NCBI RefSeq assembly: GCF_040564635.1
Contig: NZ_CP159837.1
Span: 4,389,001-4,453,000 of the forward strand
From: Planktothricoides raciborskii GIHE-MW2
Lineage (GTDB): Bacteria > Cyanobacteriota > Cyanobacteriia > Cyanobacteriales > Laspinemataceae
Length of the DNA: 64,000 bases
Direction of reading: 5' to 3'
Shown here in pieces: positions 53,525-63,871 of this stretch. The position numbers and the translations under genes are program-made. The notes below the pieces were generated by a model. The model saw only the letters and a list, made by a program, of their open reading frames with translations, was not told where the DNA came from and made no database searches. Positions within the stretch are counted from its first letter, which is position 1. Each line of letters begins with the position of its first letter.

Positions 53525-53979
53525 TAATCGTTTCCTCCTGGAATTGTCTCAATGGTGATCGTTTGTGGTTTTTGAGCGGCGTGTGGATGCTCAGAACCCT
53601 TATACACTTTCAGTTTGGTAAACAATTGTCGTCCCAAGCTGTTCTTTGGCAGCATCCCGCGTACAGCTTGCTCAATAATCCGCTCTGGGATGCGAGCCTG
53701 GAGTTTGGTGAAAGTTTCTACTTTCATACCACCTGGTCTTCCAGAATGACGACGATAGAGTTTTTGGTCGCGTTTTTTGCCGGTGACTTGGACTTTTTCC
53801 GCATTCACGACAATCACAAAATCTCCAGTATCCATGTAAGGAGTATAAGTGGGTTTATTTTTCCCCCGGAGGATTCTGGCGATTTCAGTTGCGAGTCTGC
53901 CCAACCGTTGATTGGCAGCATCCACAAGATACCAGTTTTGTTCTATGGAGTCTTGGGGTGGAACGTAAGTTTTATTCAT
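53524..53979 (-). CDS. rplM: 50S ribosomal protein L13
   Basis: This 151-residue protein is one of the early-assembling 50S proteins. Features: [20 protein letters not shown] near the start, [20 protein letters not shown] and [20 protein letters not shown] towards the C-terminus. It is coupled to rpsI downstream by a one-base overlap and follows truA after about 90 bp. Confidence 0.97.
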   Translation of the reverse strand: MNKTYVPPQDSIEQNWYLVDAANQRLGRLATEIARILRGKNKPTYTPYMDTGDFVIVVNAEKVQVTGKKRDQKLYRRHSGRPGGMKVETFTKLQARIPERIIEQAVRGMLPKNSLGRQLFTKLKVYKGSEHPHAAQKPQTITIETIPGGND

Positions 53980-54068
53980 TGACTGAAGTCTGCAAAGGTT
54001 TGTAGGTTGTCATAGTGATTGACTTTTGATCTTGGGAATCATTTAAGAAATTATCTTTCGATCAATCA

Positions 54069-54902
54069 TCAACATTGAGGACTAAATGTAAATTTAGGCA
54101 TAGTGTCATGCCAGATTTCTGGTGGAAAAGGAAAGTTATCATAACCCACTCGCAAAAGACAAAGACCATGAGCGGGGGCAGCGTACTTAACTTCTTCTCG
54201 GAGTTCGTTCGTCCAAAGTTGGTTAAAATTTTCCAGCGATCGCTCACCTCGACCAACTTGGACTAACATCCCGACCAGTAGCCGCATCATCCCATAAAGA
54301 AACCCATTAGCCTGTACTTCTATATGAACGAATGGCCTATGCCGATAACAGATAGCTTCTTGTACATCCACCCAAGAGTGCTGCCGTTGGGATCCAGCCC
54401 GATGAAAAGCCGCCAAATGGTGATGACCAACCAAAGGACGGAGAGCCGCTTGAACTAATGATTCATCCAACGCTTCATAATAATAATGCCAAGTAAATGG
54501 CTGAACAAAAACATTGGGCTGTGAATCGGTGTAAAGGGTGTAGCGATACCGTCGCCACTTCGCCGAAAACCGAGCGTGCCAGTCTAAAGGGACTGCTGCT
54601 GATGCCAGAATTTGAATATCCTTGGGCACCGCATTATTCAAAACTGCTGCCCATTTATGGGCAGGAATTGAACTACTCGTGTTAAAGTGAGCGACTTGGG
54701 CGGCAGCATGAACCCCTGTATCAGTTCTACCGGCAGCATAGACTCCCACTGGTTCACCGAGGATCTCAAAAAGAGCTTTTTCCATCTCTTCTTGTACCGT
54801 TCTAGCTCTAGGTTGTCGCTGCCAACCATGAAAATTAGTGCCTAAGTATTGAAAAACTAAGGCAATTCTTTGGTTGGGGATAACACCAGTGGAATACATC
54901 AT
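54069..54902 (-). CDS. truA: tRNA pseudouridine synthase A
   Basis: About 277 residues from the ATG at 54902; an in-frame TTG at 54935 would add 11 residues, but the ATG pair MMYSTGVIPNQRIALV suits the family better. The enzyme makes pseudouridine at positions 38-40 of tRNA anticodon arms. Catalytic Asp is in AAGRTDTGVHA, and further family features are FHGWQRQPRARTVQ, RFSAKWRRYRY and NGFLYGMMRLLVGMLVQVG. It sits between rplQ and rplM, as in other cyanobacteria. Confidence 0.95.
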   Translation of the reverse strand: MMYSTGVIPNQRIALVFQYLGTNFHGWQRQPRARTVQEEMEKALFEILGEPVGVYAAGRTDTGVHAAAQVAHFNTSSSIPAHKWAAVLNNAVPKDIQILASAAVPLDWHARFSAKWRRYRYTLYTDSQPNVFVQPFTWHYYYEALDESLVQAALRPLVGHHHLAAFHRAGSQRQHSWVDVQEAICYRHRPFVHIEVQANGFLYGMMRLLVGMLVQVGRGERSLENFNQLWTNELREEVKYAAPAHGLCLLRVGYDNFPFPPEIWHDTMPKFTFSPQC

Positions 54903-54969
54903 ATTAGTCAACAGTGGCAAGTAAAAAGTCTGCAAGTTTGGTCAGAATATCTTTTTACCAGTCACGGAT

Positions 54970-55320
54970 TTAAACTAGCTCAATAATTGCCATTTCAGCA
55001 TTGTCACCCCGACGAGGGATGGTTCGCAGGATGCGAGTATATCCACCGTTACGATTACCGTAACGTTCTTTGGCTTGCTCAAATAGCGCATGAACTAGCT
55101 GTTTATCATACATATAGCCCAAGGCTCTCCGCCGAGCGGATAAGCTACCATCTTTGGCTAAAGTAATCATGCGTTCGGCTTCTGACTGCACTGCTTTAGC
55201 ACGAACTTTCGTCGTGGTAATCCGACCATAACGAATCAATTCTGTACTCAGCGATCGCAACAGTGCTTTTCGCTGATCGGCGGGTTTACCTAGCTGAGGG
55301 ACACGACAACGGTGACGCAT
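54970..55320 (-). CDS. rplQ: 50S ribosomal protein L17
   Basis: This 116-residue protein starts [20 protein letters not shown], a strongly conserved L17 opening, and continues with [20 protein letters not shown] and [20 protein letters not shown]. It lies near the exit tunnel of the 50S subunit. It follows rpoA after 161 bp, as in the bacterial alpha operon. Confidence 0.97.
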   Translation of the reverse strand: MRHRCRVPQLGKPADQRKALLRSLSTELIRYGRITTTKVRAKAVQSEAERMITLAKDGSLSARRRALGYMYDKQLVHALFEQAKERYGNRNGGYTRILRTIPRRGDNAEMAIIELV

Positions 55321-55481
55321 AACGATTAAGTTTTACTGATGAACAATCAATTTATGAAATGAAAAATGCTTGGCAATGGGTGATCTTGAAAAATTTTTTT
55401 ACAAAATCACCACAGCTTTTTCACCCTTGAGTCAAAAATCATAAAATACTAATACCTCCGGCACGCTCCGCGATCGGAAGA

Positions 55482-56432
55482 TCAGCTACTAGACTTAGCA
55501 GATTTTTCTTGAGGCAACGTAATCCCTAAACGTTTTTGCAGAGCTTCAATCACTTCTTCTGCTGATTTTTGACCAAAGTTCTTAATTTCCAGCAGGTCTT
55601 CCTGACTGTAGCCAAGCAAATCTGCCACGGAGTTAATTTGTGCCCGCTTCAGACAGTTATAAGCTCGGACACTCAACTGTAATTCTTCAATCGGAATCTG
55701 ACTGGTGGGATCAGAATCATCGGTAGATTCTTTGTGGGTCGATTCTAGATTGACTTCTTTAACCTGGGTAAACAGATCGACCAAAATATTCGCAGATTGG
55801 CTGAGTGCTTCTTGGGTTGAGATACTGCCATTTGTCCAAATTTCCAGAATCAATCGGTCTTGTTCTAGAGATTCCCCAATTCTAGCGGCCTCAACGGTAT
55901 AGTTAACCTTGCGAACTGGCATAAATACCGCGTCAATCAAGAGAAAGTCCAAAGCCGTGTTATCTTCGCGATCGCGATCCACGGCTCGATATCCTTTCCC
56001 CTGTTCCACTCTAAATTCCATTTCTAGAGTGGCCCCTTCTGAAAGAGTCGCAATATACTGACTCGGATCAACAACTTCTACCTCTGAGGGCAACTCAAAG
56101 TTAGCCGCAGTAACAGTTGTTGAACCCTGAGCCAATAATCGACCAATCTGGGGTTGAGAGGAATGACTTTTGAGGACAATTTCCTTCATATTCAGGAGGA
56201 TTTCCAAAACATCCTCCCGGACACCGGGAATTGTAGCAAACTCATGATTGACACCAGCAATGCGAACGGCTGTAACTGCTGCGCCTTCTAAATTGGACAG
56301 CAGAACTCTTCTGAGGGCATTACCGACAGTGATTCCTTGGCCCCGCTCCAGCGGCTCCAGAACAAATTTGCCGTACTGACTCTGGTTTTTGTCAGTGCTT
56401 GACTCTACACACTCAATCTGAAACTGCGCCAC
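55482..56432 (-). CDS. rpoA: RNA polymerase alpha subunit
   Basis: This 316-residue subunit nucleates RNA polymerase assembly and binds activators and UP elements. The N-terminal domain (about 1-230) has QGITVGNALRRVLLSNLEGA and the interdomain linker STHKESTDDSDPTSQIPIEE; the C-terminal domain has ELQLSVRAYNCLKRAQINSV and EIKNFGQKSAEEVIEALQKR. The start codon is GTG at 56432 (MAQFQIECVES). It is preceded by rpsK with a 186-bp gap. Confidence 0.98.
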   Translation of the reverse strand: MAQFQIECVESSTDKNQSQYGKFVLEPLERGQGITVGNALRRVLLSNLEGAAVTAVRIAGVNHEFATIPGVREDVLEILLNMKEIVLKSHSSQPQIGRLLAQGSTTVTAANFELPSEVEVVDPSQYIATLSEGATLEMEFRVEQGKGYRAVDRDREDNTALDFLLIDAVFMPVRKVNYTVEAARIGESLEQDRLILEIWTNGSISTQEALSQSANILVDLFTQVKEVNLESTHKESTDDSDPTSQIPIEELQLSVRAYNCLKRAQINSVADLLGYSQEDLLEIKNFGQKSAEEVIEALQKRLGITLPQEKSAKSSS

Positions 56433-56618
56433 GGAGTGACCTCCCTTCTCCTTTCTCCCTGGATGGCTTTCATAGCCTTCCTAGCCTTCCTATTTTGGTG
56501 CATAAACGATCGCCAGCGATCCAGAAGCAAATTTAATCTGTTTGTCTCTGCCAACTGACGATGAGCAGATTGACTAATCAATAGCCAATAATTATGCTGA
56601 AAACCTAAAAACCAATTC

Positions 56619-57014
56619 CTAAACTCGACGACGCTTGGGTGGTCGGCAACCATTGTGAGGAATTGGGGTAATATCTCGAATCAAGGTAATTTCCAGACCA
56701 GCGGCTTGCAGCGCTCTAATGGCTGTTTCCCGACCCGATCCCGGACCACTAACCATCACCTCAACTTGGCGCATACCTTGATCCATGGCTCGACGGGCGG
56801 CATTTTCTGCTGCCGTTTGTGCCGCATAAGGAGTGCCTTTTTTTGCCCCTTTAAAACCACTGGAACCGGCTGAAGCCCAAGAAATCACTTCACCATTGGG
56901 ATCGGTAATTGTGACGATCGTGTTGTTAAACGTAGACTGAATGTAGCCCACACCATTGGGTACATTTCTTTTTTGTTTACGAGATCCGCTCTTTTTAGTT
57001 GATTGTCGCGCCAT
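56619..57014 (-). CDS. rpsK: 30S ribosomal protein S11
   Basis: This 131-residue protein of the 30S platform starts [20 protein letters not shown] and has [20 protein letters not shown], the [20 protein letters not shown] segment and the C-terminal [20 protein letters not shown] with the conserved basic end. It lies 86 bp after rpsM. Length matches cyanobacterial S11. Confidence 0.98.
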   Translation of the reverse strand: MARQSTKKSGSRKQKRNVPNGVGYIQSTFNNTIVTITDPNGEVISWASAGSSGFKGAKKGTPYAAQTAAENAARRAMDQGMRQVEVMVSGPGSGRETAIRALQAAGLEITLIRDITPIPHNGCRPPKRRRV

Positions 57015-57100
57015 ATCTATAAATTTTTTCGACTATTTCATCAATCGCGATTACAGCAGAATACAGGTGGGCTTGTTTATCCCACCCTGGTCGCCACTGT

Positions 57101-57484
57101 CTATTTCTTAGCGGGAGCCTTCTTCTTACCGGCCACAGTGCGACGGGATCCCCGACGAGTCCGTGCATTGGTTCGAGTTCTTTGACCACGAACAGGCAAG
57201 CCCATCCGATGGCGACGGCCTCGGTAGCAGCCAATATCCATGAGGCGCTTGATATACATGGCCTCTTGGCGTCTGAGGTCTCCTTCGACTTGATAATTTG
57301 TTTCCACGGCTTCTCGCAAAGCCGCCACATCAGCCTCACTAAGGTCTTTGACTCTGGTATCTGGATTGACACCTGTTTGAGCGAGGACTTCTTTAGCCCG
57401 GGTTGGGCCAATTCCATAGATATATCGTAGACCGATTTCTACTCGCTTATCGCGAGGAAGGTCTACCCCGGCAATCCGTGCCAC
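57101..57484 (-). CDS. rpsM: 30S ribosomal protein S13
   Basis: This 127-residue protein of the 30S head contacts the P-site tRNA and 50S bridge. It starts at a GTG (57484) and reads [39 protein letters not shown], and ends with [19 protein letters not shown] and a Lys/Ala-rich tail. It follows rpmJ by 90 bp in conserved order. Confidence 0.98.
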   Translation of the reverse strand: MARIAGVDLPRDKRVEIGLRYIYGIGPTRAKEVLAQTGVNPDTRVKDLSEADVAALREAVETNYQVEGDLRRQEAMYIKRLMDIGCYRGRRHRMGLPVRGQRTRTNARTRRGSRRTVAGKKKAPAKK

Positions 57485-57574
57485 GCTTTTGTACTCCTTT
57501 GTCTTACGCTGTTGCTACAAATTTTGCGGGTGACAGATGTCTGGTTTAGACACCTGAAACTGAAGGTAAATGTA

Positions 57575-57688
57575 CTAACCTTGGCGTTGTTTATGTTTGG
57601 GGTTAGAACAAATTACCATCACCCGACCACGACGACGAATGACGCGGCATTTCTCACACATTTTCTTGACAGATGCTCTAACTTTCAT
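57575..57688 (-). CDS. rpmJ: 50S ribosomal protein L36
   Basis: This gene of 37 codons reads [20 protein letters not shown] and [17 protein letters not shown], the complete L36 sequence with zinc ligands Cys11, Cys14, Cys27 and His32. L36 is the smallest 50S protein and sits near the peptidyl-transferase region. It lies between infA and rpsM, the standard position in the alpha/spc cluster. Confidence 0.97.
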   Translation of the reverse strand: MKVRASVKKMCEKCRVIRRRGRVMVICSNPKHKQRQG

Positions 57689-57801
57689 GTTGTTTTTGCA
57701 ACACTACAAACTTAATATTATATCATTTTTGCCTAATTTGACAACAGGAAATTAGATTTACCTGTATTCTTTAACATAGATAGCAGAAGGCTGACCTGCT
57801 G

Positions 57802-58026
57802 TTACTTTTTCCGGAGACGATAAGTGATTCTTCCTTTGGTTAAATCATAAGGAGTCAACTCGACTTTCACGCGATCGCCTGGCAGAATTTTGATGTAATT
57901 TCGCCGAATTTTCCCAGAAATATGCGCTAAGACGTTAAAACCGTTATCCAGGTCAACTCGAAACATCGCATTAGGTAGGGATTCTGTCACCGTACCTTCC
58001 ATTTCAATCAAATCTTGTTTAGCCAA
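57802..58026 (-). CDS. infA: Translation initiation factor IF-1
   Basis: This 74-residue OB-fold factor occupies the A site during initiation. It starts at a TTG (58026) giving [20 protein letters not shown], which matches the conserved IF-1 opening; GGAGG lies about 11 bases upstream and AAGAGGA almost touches the start. The next ATG (residue 9) would remove conserved residues. Features: [20 protein letters not shown] and [20 protein letters not shown]. The 278-bp gap to adk (58027-58304) contains no gene. Confidence 0.97.
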   Translation of the reverse strand: MAKQDLIEMEGTVTESLPNAMFRVDLDNGFNVLAHISGKIRRNYIKILPGDRVKVELTPYDLTKGRITYRLRKK

Positions 58027-58304
58027 ATCCTCTTAACCTCCCTCCTAAAAATCTAGTAACCTGATTGCTCCAAAGTGCAACAAGCTGCTTTTAACTTAGT
58101 GAAATCGTCGAAAATAATGACGCATTTAGTTTTAGAACTTGCCAGCAGTAGAAGCCAAACGTTTATACACCTTAGCCCGGACTATCTGGATGTCAATTTC
58201 TGGAAATTTTATGAGAGCAACCAGTCAAGTAATTTCCCAAGAAACTGAATGACTGGCAAGCTCTCTGATTGGTGAGTGAGACATTAAAGAAAGAATTAAT
58301 CGGA
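58027..58304. other. Gap between adk and infA, no gene seen
   Basis: The gap probably holds the infA leader or a promoter for the infA-rpmJ-rpsM-rpsK-rpoA part of the cluster. No hairpin with T-run was seen by eye. Open frames are short. Confidence 0.45.
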
Positions 58305-58871
58305 TTACGGATGAATCACCTTTGTCAACTCTGAAGTCACCTCATCCATTGACAAATTGCCATTCACCGAAACAAGCTGATTCCGTTCCCGATAGTAATC
58401 AATCACCGGAGCGGTTTCGTGATGATAAATTTCCAACCGATGTCGAATGGTTTGTTCATTATCATCTTTGCGTCCCCGTCCCAACATCCTAGAGACCAAG
58501 GTTTCGTCTGGGACTTCCAGATTCAGCACACAATTGCACCTTTGATGAATTTCTGCTAAAAGATGATCCAAAAAAGATGCCTGAGAAACAGTACGGGGGA
58601 ATCCATCAAGAATCCATCCCTTCGCCACATCATCATCTTCCAGACGATGCAGAACCAGGTCTAACATCAGATCATCAGGAACTAAATCCCCCTGATCCAT
58701 ATATTCTTGAGCTTTTTTACCCAGAGGAGTTTGCTCTTGCACAGCAGTACGCAGCAGATCCCCAGTAGAAATATGCGGAATTTCATAGAGATTAGCCAAT
58801 CGCATGGCTTGAGTTCCTTTTCCCGCTCCTGGTGGCCCCAAAAAAATTAAGCGTGAAATTAAGCCGGTCAC
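58305..58871 (-). CDS. adk: Adenylate kinase
   Basis: This 188-residue enzyme interconverts ATP, ADP and AMP. It starts at GTG 58871 and overlaps the secY stop by one base (TAGTG). Features: P-loop FLGPPGAGKGTQAMRLA at about residues 11-27, the AMP-binding segment IPHISTGDLLRTAV, then KGWILDGFPRTVSQA. The LID is short, without the zinc-type Cys residues, as in the smaller family members. Its place after secY is the usual spc operon order. Confidence 0.97.
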   Translation of the reverse strand: MTGLISRLIFLGPPGAGKGTQAMRLANLYEIPHISTGDLLRTAVQEQTPLGKKAQEYMDQGDLVPDDLMLDLVLHRLEDDDVAKGWILDGFPRTVSQASFLDHLLAEIHQRCNCVLNLEVPDETLVSRMLGRGRKDDNEQTIRHRLEIYHHETAPVIDYYRERNQLVSVNGNLSMDEVTSELTKVIHP

Positions 58872-60175
58872 TACTGTTTCACCATTCCTTCATAACGCTG
58901 GGAAATCACATAAGTCTGGATTTGCTTCGCCGTATCAATGGCCACACCGACAATAATCAGCAGTGAAGTGGCACCCAGACCGCGAAATGTCTGCACTCTG
59001 GTTGCACTTTCCACCGCTGTGGGTACAATTGCCACCAGACCGAGAAAAATCGCCCCCAAAAAAGTCAAGCGATTCAACACCCGTTCTATATACTCGCTAG
59101 TCGTGCGTCCAGGACGAATTCCAGGAATACTAGCCCCCATCTTCTTCAAATTTTGAGCCATATCCACAGGATTGATAATCAAAGAAGCGTAGAAATAGCT
59201 GAAGAAAAGAATGAGCAGTAGATAAAACGAGACATAAAGCCAAGGCGTTGGACCACCTGGACTCAAGTAATTAGCCACTTGAATTAAAAAAGAATTATTG
59301 GCAAATTCTGCCAAAGATCCAGGGAGAATCAAAACCGCCGAAGCAAAGATAATTGGCATAACGCCACCTTGATTCAAGCGCAGGGGTAAATAGCTACTCC
59401 GCTCACGGTAAAGCTTTCGTCCCACCTGGCGTCGGGCGGATAAAATCGGAATTCTGCGGGTTCCTTCTTGGACAAAAACAATCCCGACAATCATAATCAG
59501 GAACACCAAAAGCAGAAGAATCACCCGACCAACAATCGCTTGATCTTGTTGAGCCAGTTCAATGGTTTGACCCAAAGATCGTGGCAGAACTGCCACAATA
59601 TTCAGAAAAATTAACAGAGAAGCCCCATTGCCAACACCCCGCTCAGTAATCAGTTCAGAAACCCACATGACAAACATGGATCCTGCGGTCAGAGCGAGAG
59701 CGGTTTTAAACAAGAATACTGGGCCGGGGTTTTCCGCATAAGAGCTAACCCAAATGGCAATCCCAGTGCTTTGCAGCAAAGCCCATCCTAAAGAGACATA
59801 ACGAGTAATCTGAGAGATTTTTCGCCGTCCTGCTTCCCCTTCATTTTTCTGCAAATCTTCCAAACTAGGCAAAGCAGCCGTTAAAAGTTGAATGATAATC
59901 GAAGCATTAATGTAAGGCAAAATGCCTAAAGCAAAAATTCCTAACGCCCGTAAGCCCCCGCCAGAAAATAAATCTAAAAAACCGATTAATGGGCTACCAC
60001 TGACGTTTTGTTCAAATGCTTCTCGATCAATGCCTGGAACTGGTAAAAAGACCCCAAACCGCACTAAAATTAACATGCCAACGGTGACAAGCAGCCGACC
60101 TCTAAGGCCAGCTGCTTGAGCCATCTGCATAAAAGTCTCCTGAGCCGTTGGTGCCTTATCTCTACTAACAACCAT
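58871..60175 (-). CDS. secY: Protein translocase subunit SecY
   Basis: This 434-residue membrane protein forms the channel of the general secretory translocon with SecE and SecG; cyanobacteria use it in both plasma and thylakoid membranes. Ten hydrophobic helices are visible. Features: LVTVGMLILVRFGVFLPVPG near residue 30, the plug region SGGGLRALGIFALGILPYIN, and RRQVGRKLYRERSSYLPLRL with cytosolic loop. Its stop overlaps adk by one base. A 142-bp gap separates it from rplO. Confidence 0.98.
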   Translation of the reverse strand: MVVSRDKAPTAQETFMQMAQAAGLRGRLLVTVGMLILVRFGVFLPVPGIDREAFEQNVSGSPLIGFLDLFSGGGLRALGIFALGILPYINASIIIQLLTAALPSLEDLQKNEGEAGRRKISQITRYVSLGWALLQSTGIAIWVSSYAENPGPVFLFKTALALTAGSMFVMWVSELITERGVGNGASLLIFLNIVAVLPRSLGQTIELAQQDQAIVGRVILLLLVFLIMIVGIVFVQEGTRRIPILSARRQVGRKLYRERSSYLPLRLNQGGVMPIIFASAVLILPGSLAEFANNSFLIQVANYLSPGGPTPWLYVSFYLLLILFFSYFYASLIINPVDMAQNLKKMGASIPGIRPGRTTSEYIERVLNRLTFLGAIFLGLVAIVPTAVESATRVQTFRGLGATSLLIIVGVAIDTAKQIQTYVISQRYEGMVKQ

Positions 60176-60317
60176 TAAGGAGTCCCTCTACTTATAATTG
60201 CAGTGGCATCGCCAGGGTTAAGCACTTAAGCTGACATAAGGTATTTGACCTTATGTCATCATTAGCCGCTTGATTGGTTAGTTCATCTCTCAAGATGAAT
60301 AATGCCCGCATCCTCTG

Positions 60318-60776
60318 CTAACCCCTAGCGGTATCCACAATTTCGCAACTCCCCCCTGCGGCTGAAATCTTGGCACGGGCATTAGCGGTAAAAGCAGCGG
60401 CTTTCACATGCAGGGCAACATTGAGTTCCCCATCACCCAAGATTTTCAGAGGGCCGTCATTGGTTGTAACAATGCCAGCCTCCATCAATGAGGCAAGTGT
60501 CACCTCACTGTTGGCAGAGAGAGATGCTAATTTACTGACATTAATAATAGTGTAATGTTTTCGATTGATGACAGTAAAGTGTTTTAGTTTAGGTATGCGA
60601 CGATAAAGAGGCTGTTGTCCGCCTTCAAATCCGGGTCTAGTGCTGCCACCTGACCTAGATTTTTGACCGCGCATTCCCTTACCGGAACTCGCACCTTGAC
60701 CAGCCGAAATCCCCCGTCCTAAACGTCGAGGACGCTTTGATGAGCCTTTTTTTGGCTGTACATCTTGCAATCTCAT
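60318..60776 (-). CDS. rplO: 50S ribosomal protein L15
   Basis: This 152-residue protein of the late 50S assembly has the conserved Gly/Arg/Lys-rich N-terminus ([20 protein letters not shown]), the [18 protein letters not shown] segment and the C-terminal [11 protein letters not shown]. It lies 34 bp after rpsE in the spc operon. Length is normal for cyanobacteria. Confidence 0.97.
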   Translation of the reverse strand: MRLQDVQPKKGSSKRPRRLGRGISAGQGASSGKGMRGQKSRSGGSTRPGFEGGQQPLYRRIPKLKHFTVINRKHYTIINVSKLASLSANSEVTLASLMEAGIVTTNDGPLKILGDGELNVALHVKAAAFTANARAKISAAGGSCEIVDTARG

Positions 60777-60810
60777 TACTTAAAACCCCTCCCGAGTAGG
60801 AACTTAAAAT

Positions 60811-61338
60811 TTATGATGCATAGAGCTTTTCGATCGCAATCCCACGTTCTTGTGCCACATCCGCTAATGTGCGAAGACTATCGAGGGCTTCAACTGCTGC
60901 TCTAGCATTATTTAGAGGATTGCTGGAACCAAGTTGCTTGGCCAAAATATTGCGAACTCCGGCCAACTCTAAAACTGTTCTGACCGCTCCACCAGCAATT
61001 ACACCAGTACCAGGGGCAGCCGGTCTCATAATCACTTTGGCTCCGCCACTGCTCCCATTGGCTGGGTGGGGAATTGAATTAGATTTATTCAGGGGTACAT
61101 CAACTAGGTGCTTTTTGCCATCGGCCACCCCTTTTTTGACGGCGCCGATCACATCACCGGCTTTGCCAACACCTACACCGACTTGACCGCGTTCGTTACC
61201 GACAACCACCACAGCCCGGAAACTGAGTTTTTTACCGCCCTTTACCACTTTGGTAACGCGACGAATCTGAACTACCCGCTCTTGCCAATCGGTTTCTTTT
61301 TCCCGATTACGACTACTTTTTTTCCGACGATCTGCCAT
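60811..61338 (-). CDS. rpsE: 30S ribosomal protein S5
   Basis: This 175-residue protein has the double-stranded-RNA binding part [20 protein letters not shown] and [20 protein letters not shown], followed by the S5 C-terminal domain ([33 protein letters not shown]). S5 helps guard decoding accuracy at the mRNA entry tunnel. It follows rplR after about 106 bp. Confidence 0.98.
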   Translation of the reverse strand: MADRRKKSSRNREKETDWQERVVQIRRVTKVVKGGKKLSFRAVVVVGNERGQVGVGVGKAGDVIGAVKKGVADGKKHLVDVPLNKSNSIPHPANGSSGGAKVIMRPAAPGTGVIAGGAVRTVLELAGVRNILAKQLGSSNPLNNARAAVEALDSLRTLADVAQERGIAIEKLYAS

Positions 61339-61444
61339 AATTTTGTCCGTTATCAGTGTTTCGTTTGCCGTGTACCGTTGACGCTTGATGAACTCTTTAC
61401 ATTTATTTAAAAAGGGAAGGTCAACGGGTCAACTTCCTGGATGA

Positions 61445-61807
61445 TTAAAAATCCAAACCAGCTTCACGAGCCGCATCAGCTAAAGATTTAATCCGGCCAT
61501 GATAAAGATTACCACCCCGATCAAAAACCACTTTTTCGATGCCTTTTGCTTTAGCACGTTGGGCAATCAGTTGCCCAACTTGAGCCGAAGCATCACAGGT
61601 AGCACCAGTGCTTAATTCAGGTTTTAATTCATGATCCAAAGTTGAGGCAGATACTAGGGTATGGTGCTTGGTATCGTCGATCACTTGAGCATAAATATGC
61701 TTATTTGACCGAAACACTGCCAAACGAGGACGTTCTGATGTCCCAAAGACCTTGCGCCGGACGCGCTGATGCCGACGCTGAATAAATTCCTTACGAGTCA
61801 GCTTCAT
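61445..61807 (-). CDS. rplR: 50S ribosomal protein L18
   Basis: This 120-residue 5S rRNA-binding protein shows [20 protein letters not shown] and [20 protein letters not shown] with the terminal AREAGLDF typical of L18. It starts 3 bp after rplF ends, so the two are probably coupled. Lengths and order are standard. Confidence 0.97.
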   Translation of the reverse strand: MKLTRKEFIQRRHQRVRRKVFGTSERPRLAVFRSNKHIYAQVIDDTKHHTLVSASTLDHELKPELSTGATCDASAQVGQLIAQRAKAKGIEKVVFDRGGNLYHGRIKSLADAAREAGLDF

Positions 61808-61810
61808 AAT

Positions 61811-62350
61811 CTATTTCTTCCCTGCCTTGCCAGCTTTAAGTTTAATCACTTCGCCCTCATAGCGAATGCCTTTACCTTTGTAAACTTCTGGGGGGCGTAC
61901 CGCACGGATTCGAGCCGCTTGATTACCAACCAATTCTTTATCAATGCCGCTGACTATGACATTGGTATTGGTTTCTACGGCCAACTGGATGCCTTCAGGG
62001 GGAACAATCTCTACAGGTTTACTGTAACCAACGTTTAAAATCAGATTTCGGCCTTGGATTTGCGCCCGATAGCCAACTCCCTGAATTAATAAACGTTTTT
62101 GAAAGCCTTTGGAGACCCCCTCAACCATATTCGCAACCAATGTGCGAGACAAACCATGACGTTGACGGGCATTGCGAGATTCATCTCGCCGTTTCACCAT
62201 CAGGGTATCATCCTGTTGTTCCACGATGACTTCAGGTGGTAGCTCTCTAGTGAGAGTCCCCTTTGCCCCTTTGACGGATACGTTCTGCCCCTCGATGGTA
62301 ACCGTCACTTTGTCAGGAACTTTGATGGGGCGCTTACCAATTCGAGACAT
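61811..62350 (-). CDS. rplF: 50S ribosomal protein L6
   Basis: This 179-residue protein near the factor-binding site starts [20 protein letters not shown] and has the two-domain L6 fold, with [20 protein letters not shown] and the C-terminal [20 protein letters not shown]. It lies after rpsH by 94 bp. Confidence 0.98.
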   Translation of the reverse strand: MSRIGKRPIKVPDKVTVTIEGQNVSVKGAKGTLTRELPPEVIVEQQDDTLMVKRRDESRNARQRHGLSRTLVANMVEGVSKGFQKRLLIQGVGYRAQIQGRNLILNVGYSKPVEIVPPEGIQLAVETNTNVIVSGIDKELVGNQAARIRAVRPPEVYKGKGIRYEGEVIKLKAGKAGKK

Positions 62351-62444
62351 AAATCTTGTTACTCCTTGAGAATTTAGAATTCATAATTCAGTTTTTTTCA
62401 GGAAACTGTCCTGTGTGCGAAAAGCTGAATGCATGAGTTCTTTT

Positions 62445-62846
62445 CTACCAGACATAAGCCAGCACTTCTCCACCCAAGCCTTGGCTGCGGGCATCTCTGT
62501 CGGTCATAATTCCCGATGATGTCGAAATGATGGCAATGCCAATCCCGCCTAAAACCCGTGGTAACTCTTTCCTATTAGAGTAAACTCGTAAGCCCGGTGT
62601 ACTTACTCGCTTTAGGGTTTTGATAATAGGCTGACGGTTTTTGCCTTTATATTTCAATGAAATCATCAAGGTTTTTTTGACGCCTTCCCCAACTTCTTTA
62701 TACTCCGTAATAAAGCCTTCTTCCAAAAGGACTTTGGCAATAGAACGGGTCATTTTTGTTGATGGAACTTCAGTTGTTTGGTGCCTTGCCAGACTAGCAT
62801 TGCGGATGCGTGTAAGCATATCTGCAATCGTATCGTTAGCCGCCAT
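62445..62846 (-). CDS. rpsH: 30S ribosomal protein S8
   Basis: This 133-residue central 30S assembly protein starts [20 protein letters not shown] and ends with GVARDARSQ-like [20 protein letters not shown]. In enterobacteria S8 regulates the spc operon by binding its mRNA; whether that applies here is unknown. It lies 22 bp after rplE. Confidence 0.98.
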   Translation of the reverse strand: MAANDTIADMLTRIRNASLARHQTTEVPSTKMTRSIAKVLLEEGFITEYKEVGEGVKKTLMISLKYKGKNRQPIIKTLKRVSTPGLRVYSNRKELPRVLGGIGIAIISTSSGIMTDRDARSQGLGGEVLAYVW

Positions 62847-62868
62847 TATTCCCTCCTTAATTAACCCG

Positions 62869-63414
62869 CTATTTGTCCCGGAAGGGCATACCCATTTCTT
62901 TGAGCAAGGCGCGGCCCTCTTCGTCTGTGTTTGCCGTTGTGACGATTGAAATGTCCATTCCTCGGATTTGATCGATGCGATCGTATTCTATTTCTGGAAA
63001 AATTAGCTGTTCTCTCAAGCCTAGGTTGTAGTTGCCTCGGCCATCAAAGCTTTTTGGACTAATGCCGCGAAAATCCCGAATTCTTGGTAATGCTAAGTTG
63101 ATCAAGCGATCCAAAAATGCATACATCCGGTCGGAACGAAGTGTCACCATGACGCCAATCGGCATTCCTTGACGGATTTTAAATCCGGCGATCGCCTTCT
63201 TTGCCCGAGTAACAACTGGCTTTTGACCCGTGATCAGAGCAATTTCTTGAATCGATGATTCCAGAGCTTTGGCATTCTGAGAGGCATCACCTAAGCCTCG
63301 GTTGACAGTGACTTTCACCACCTTCGGCACCTGATGGATGTTCTTGTAGCTAAATTGTTCCATCAATTTGGCTACAATTTTATCTTCATACCGATTTTTG
63401 AGTGTTTCTGACAT
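62869..63414 (-). CDS. rplE: 50S ribosomal protein L5
   Basis: This 181-residue 5S rRNA-binding protein starts [20 protein letters not shown] and has [40 protein letters not shown] and the C-terminal [20 protein letters not shown]. Order after rplX with a 106-bp gap. In many bacteria rpsN follows rplE; here rpsH follows directly, as in cyanobacteria. Confidence 0.98.
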   Translation of the reverse strand: MSETLKNRYEDKIVAKLMEQFSYKNIHQVPKVVKVTVNRGLGDASQNAKALESSIQEIALITGQKPVVTRAKKAIAGFKIRQGMPIGVMVTLRSDRMYAFLDRLINLALPRIRDFRGISPKSFDGRGNYNLGLREQLIFPEIEYDRIDQIRGMDISIVTTANTDEEGRALLKEMGMPFRDK

Positions 63415-63520
63415 AGTTTTTTAGGGTTTTACTTTTCCTGGTCTTTGTCAGGATCGTGATATACTTTTGCCCAATTTTTAGTGGCTTTTCCATAAATTTT
63501 GGGCGTTTTTTTGTTGTGCT

Positions 63521-63871
63521 TTAGTCAATAATTTCACCAGTTTTTTTGAGCATACGCACTTTCCGTCCTTCTTCGGTGAAAGTGTAGCAGACTCGGCTGG
63601 CTACTTCATTTTTAGTCGAATAAAGCATCACGTTAGAGCTATGAATCGGCGACTCAAAAGTTTCGATTCTACCGGATTCACCCTCTTGTTGAGGTTTGAC
63701 GTGCTTAGTTCTAATATTCACGCCTTTCACAACCACTTGGCTAGTCTTGGGAAGTGCTTTAATAATTTCGCCAATTTTGCCTTTTTCTTTGCCAGCAATC
63801 ACTTGTACAGTGTCACCTTTTTTAACGTGCATCTTGTAAGTGTTGGGCGCTTTGCTTTGCTTGGTCGCCAT
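63521..63871 (-). CDS. rplX: 50S ribosomal protein L24
   Basis: This 116-residue protein, an assembly initiator near the tunnel exit, has the KOW motif [20 protein letters not shown], then [20 protein letters not shown]. Its ATG overlaps the rplN stop by one base (TGATG), which indicates coupled translation. Confidence 0.97.
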   Translation of the reverse strand: MATKQSKAPNTYKMHVKKGDTVQVIAGKEKGKIGEIIKALPKTSQVVVKGVNIRTKHVKPQQEGESGRIETFESPIHSSNVMLYSTKNEVASRVCYTFTEEGRKVRMLKKTGEIID

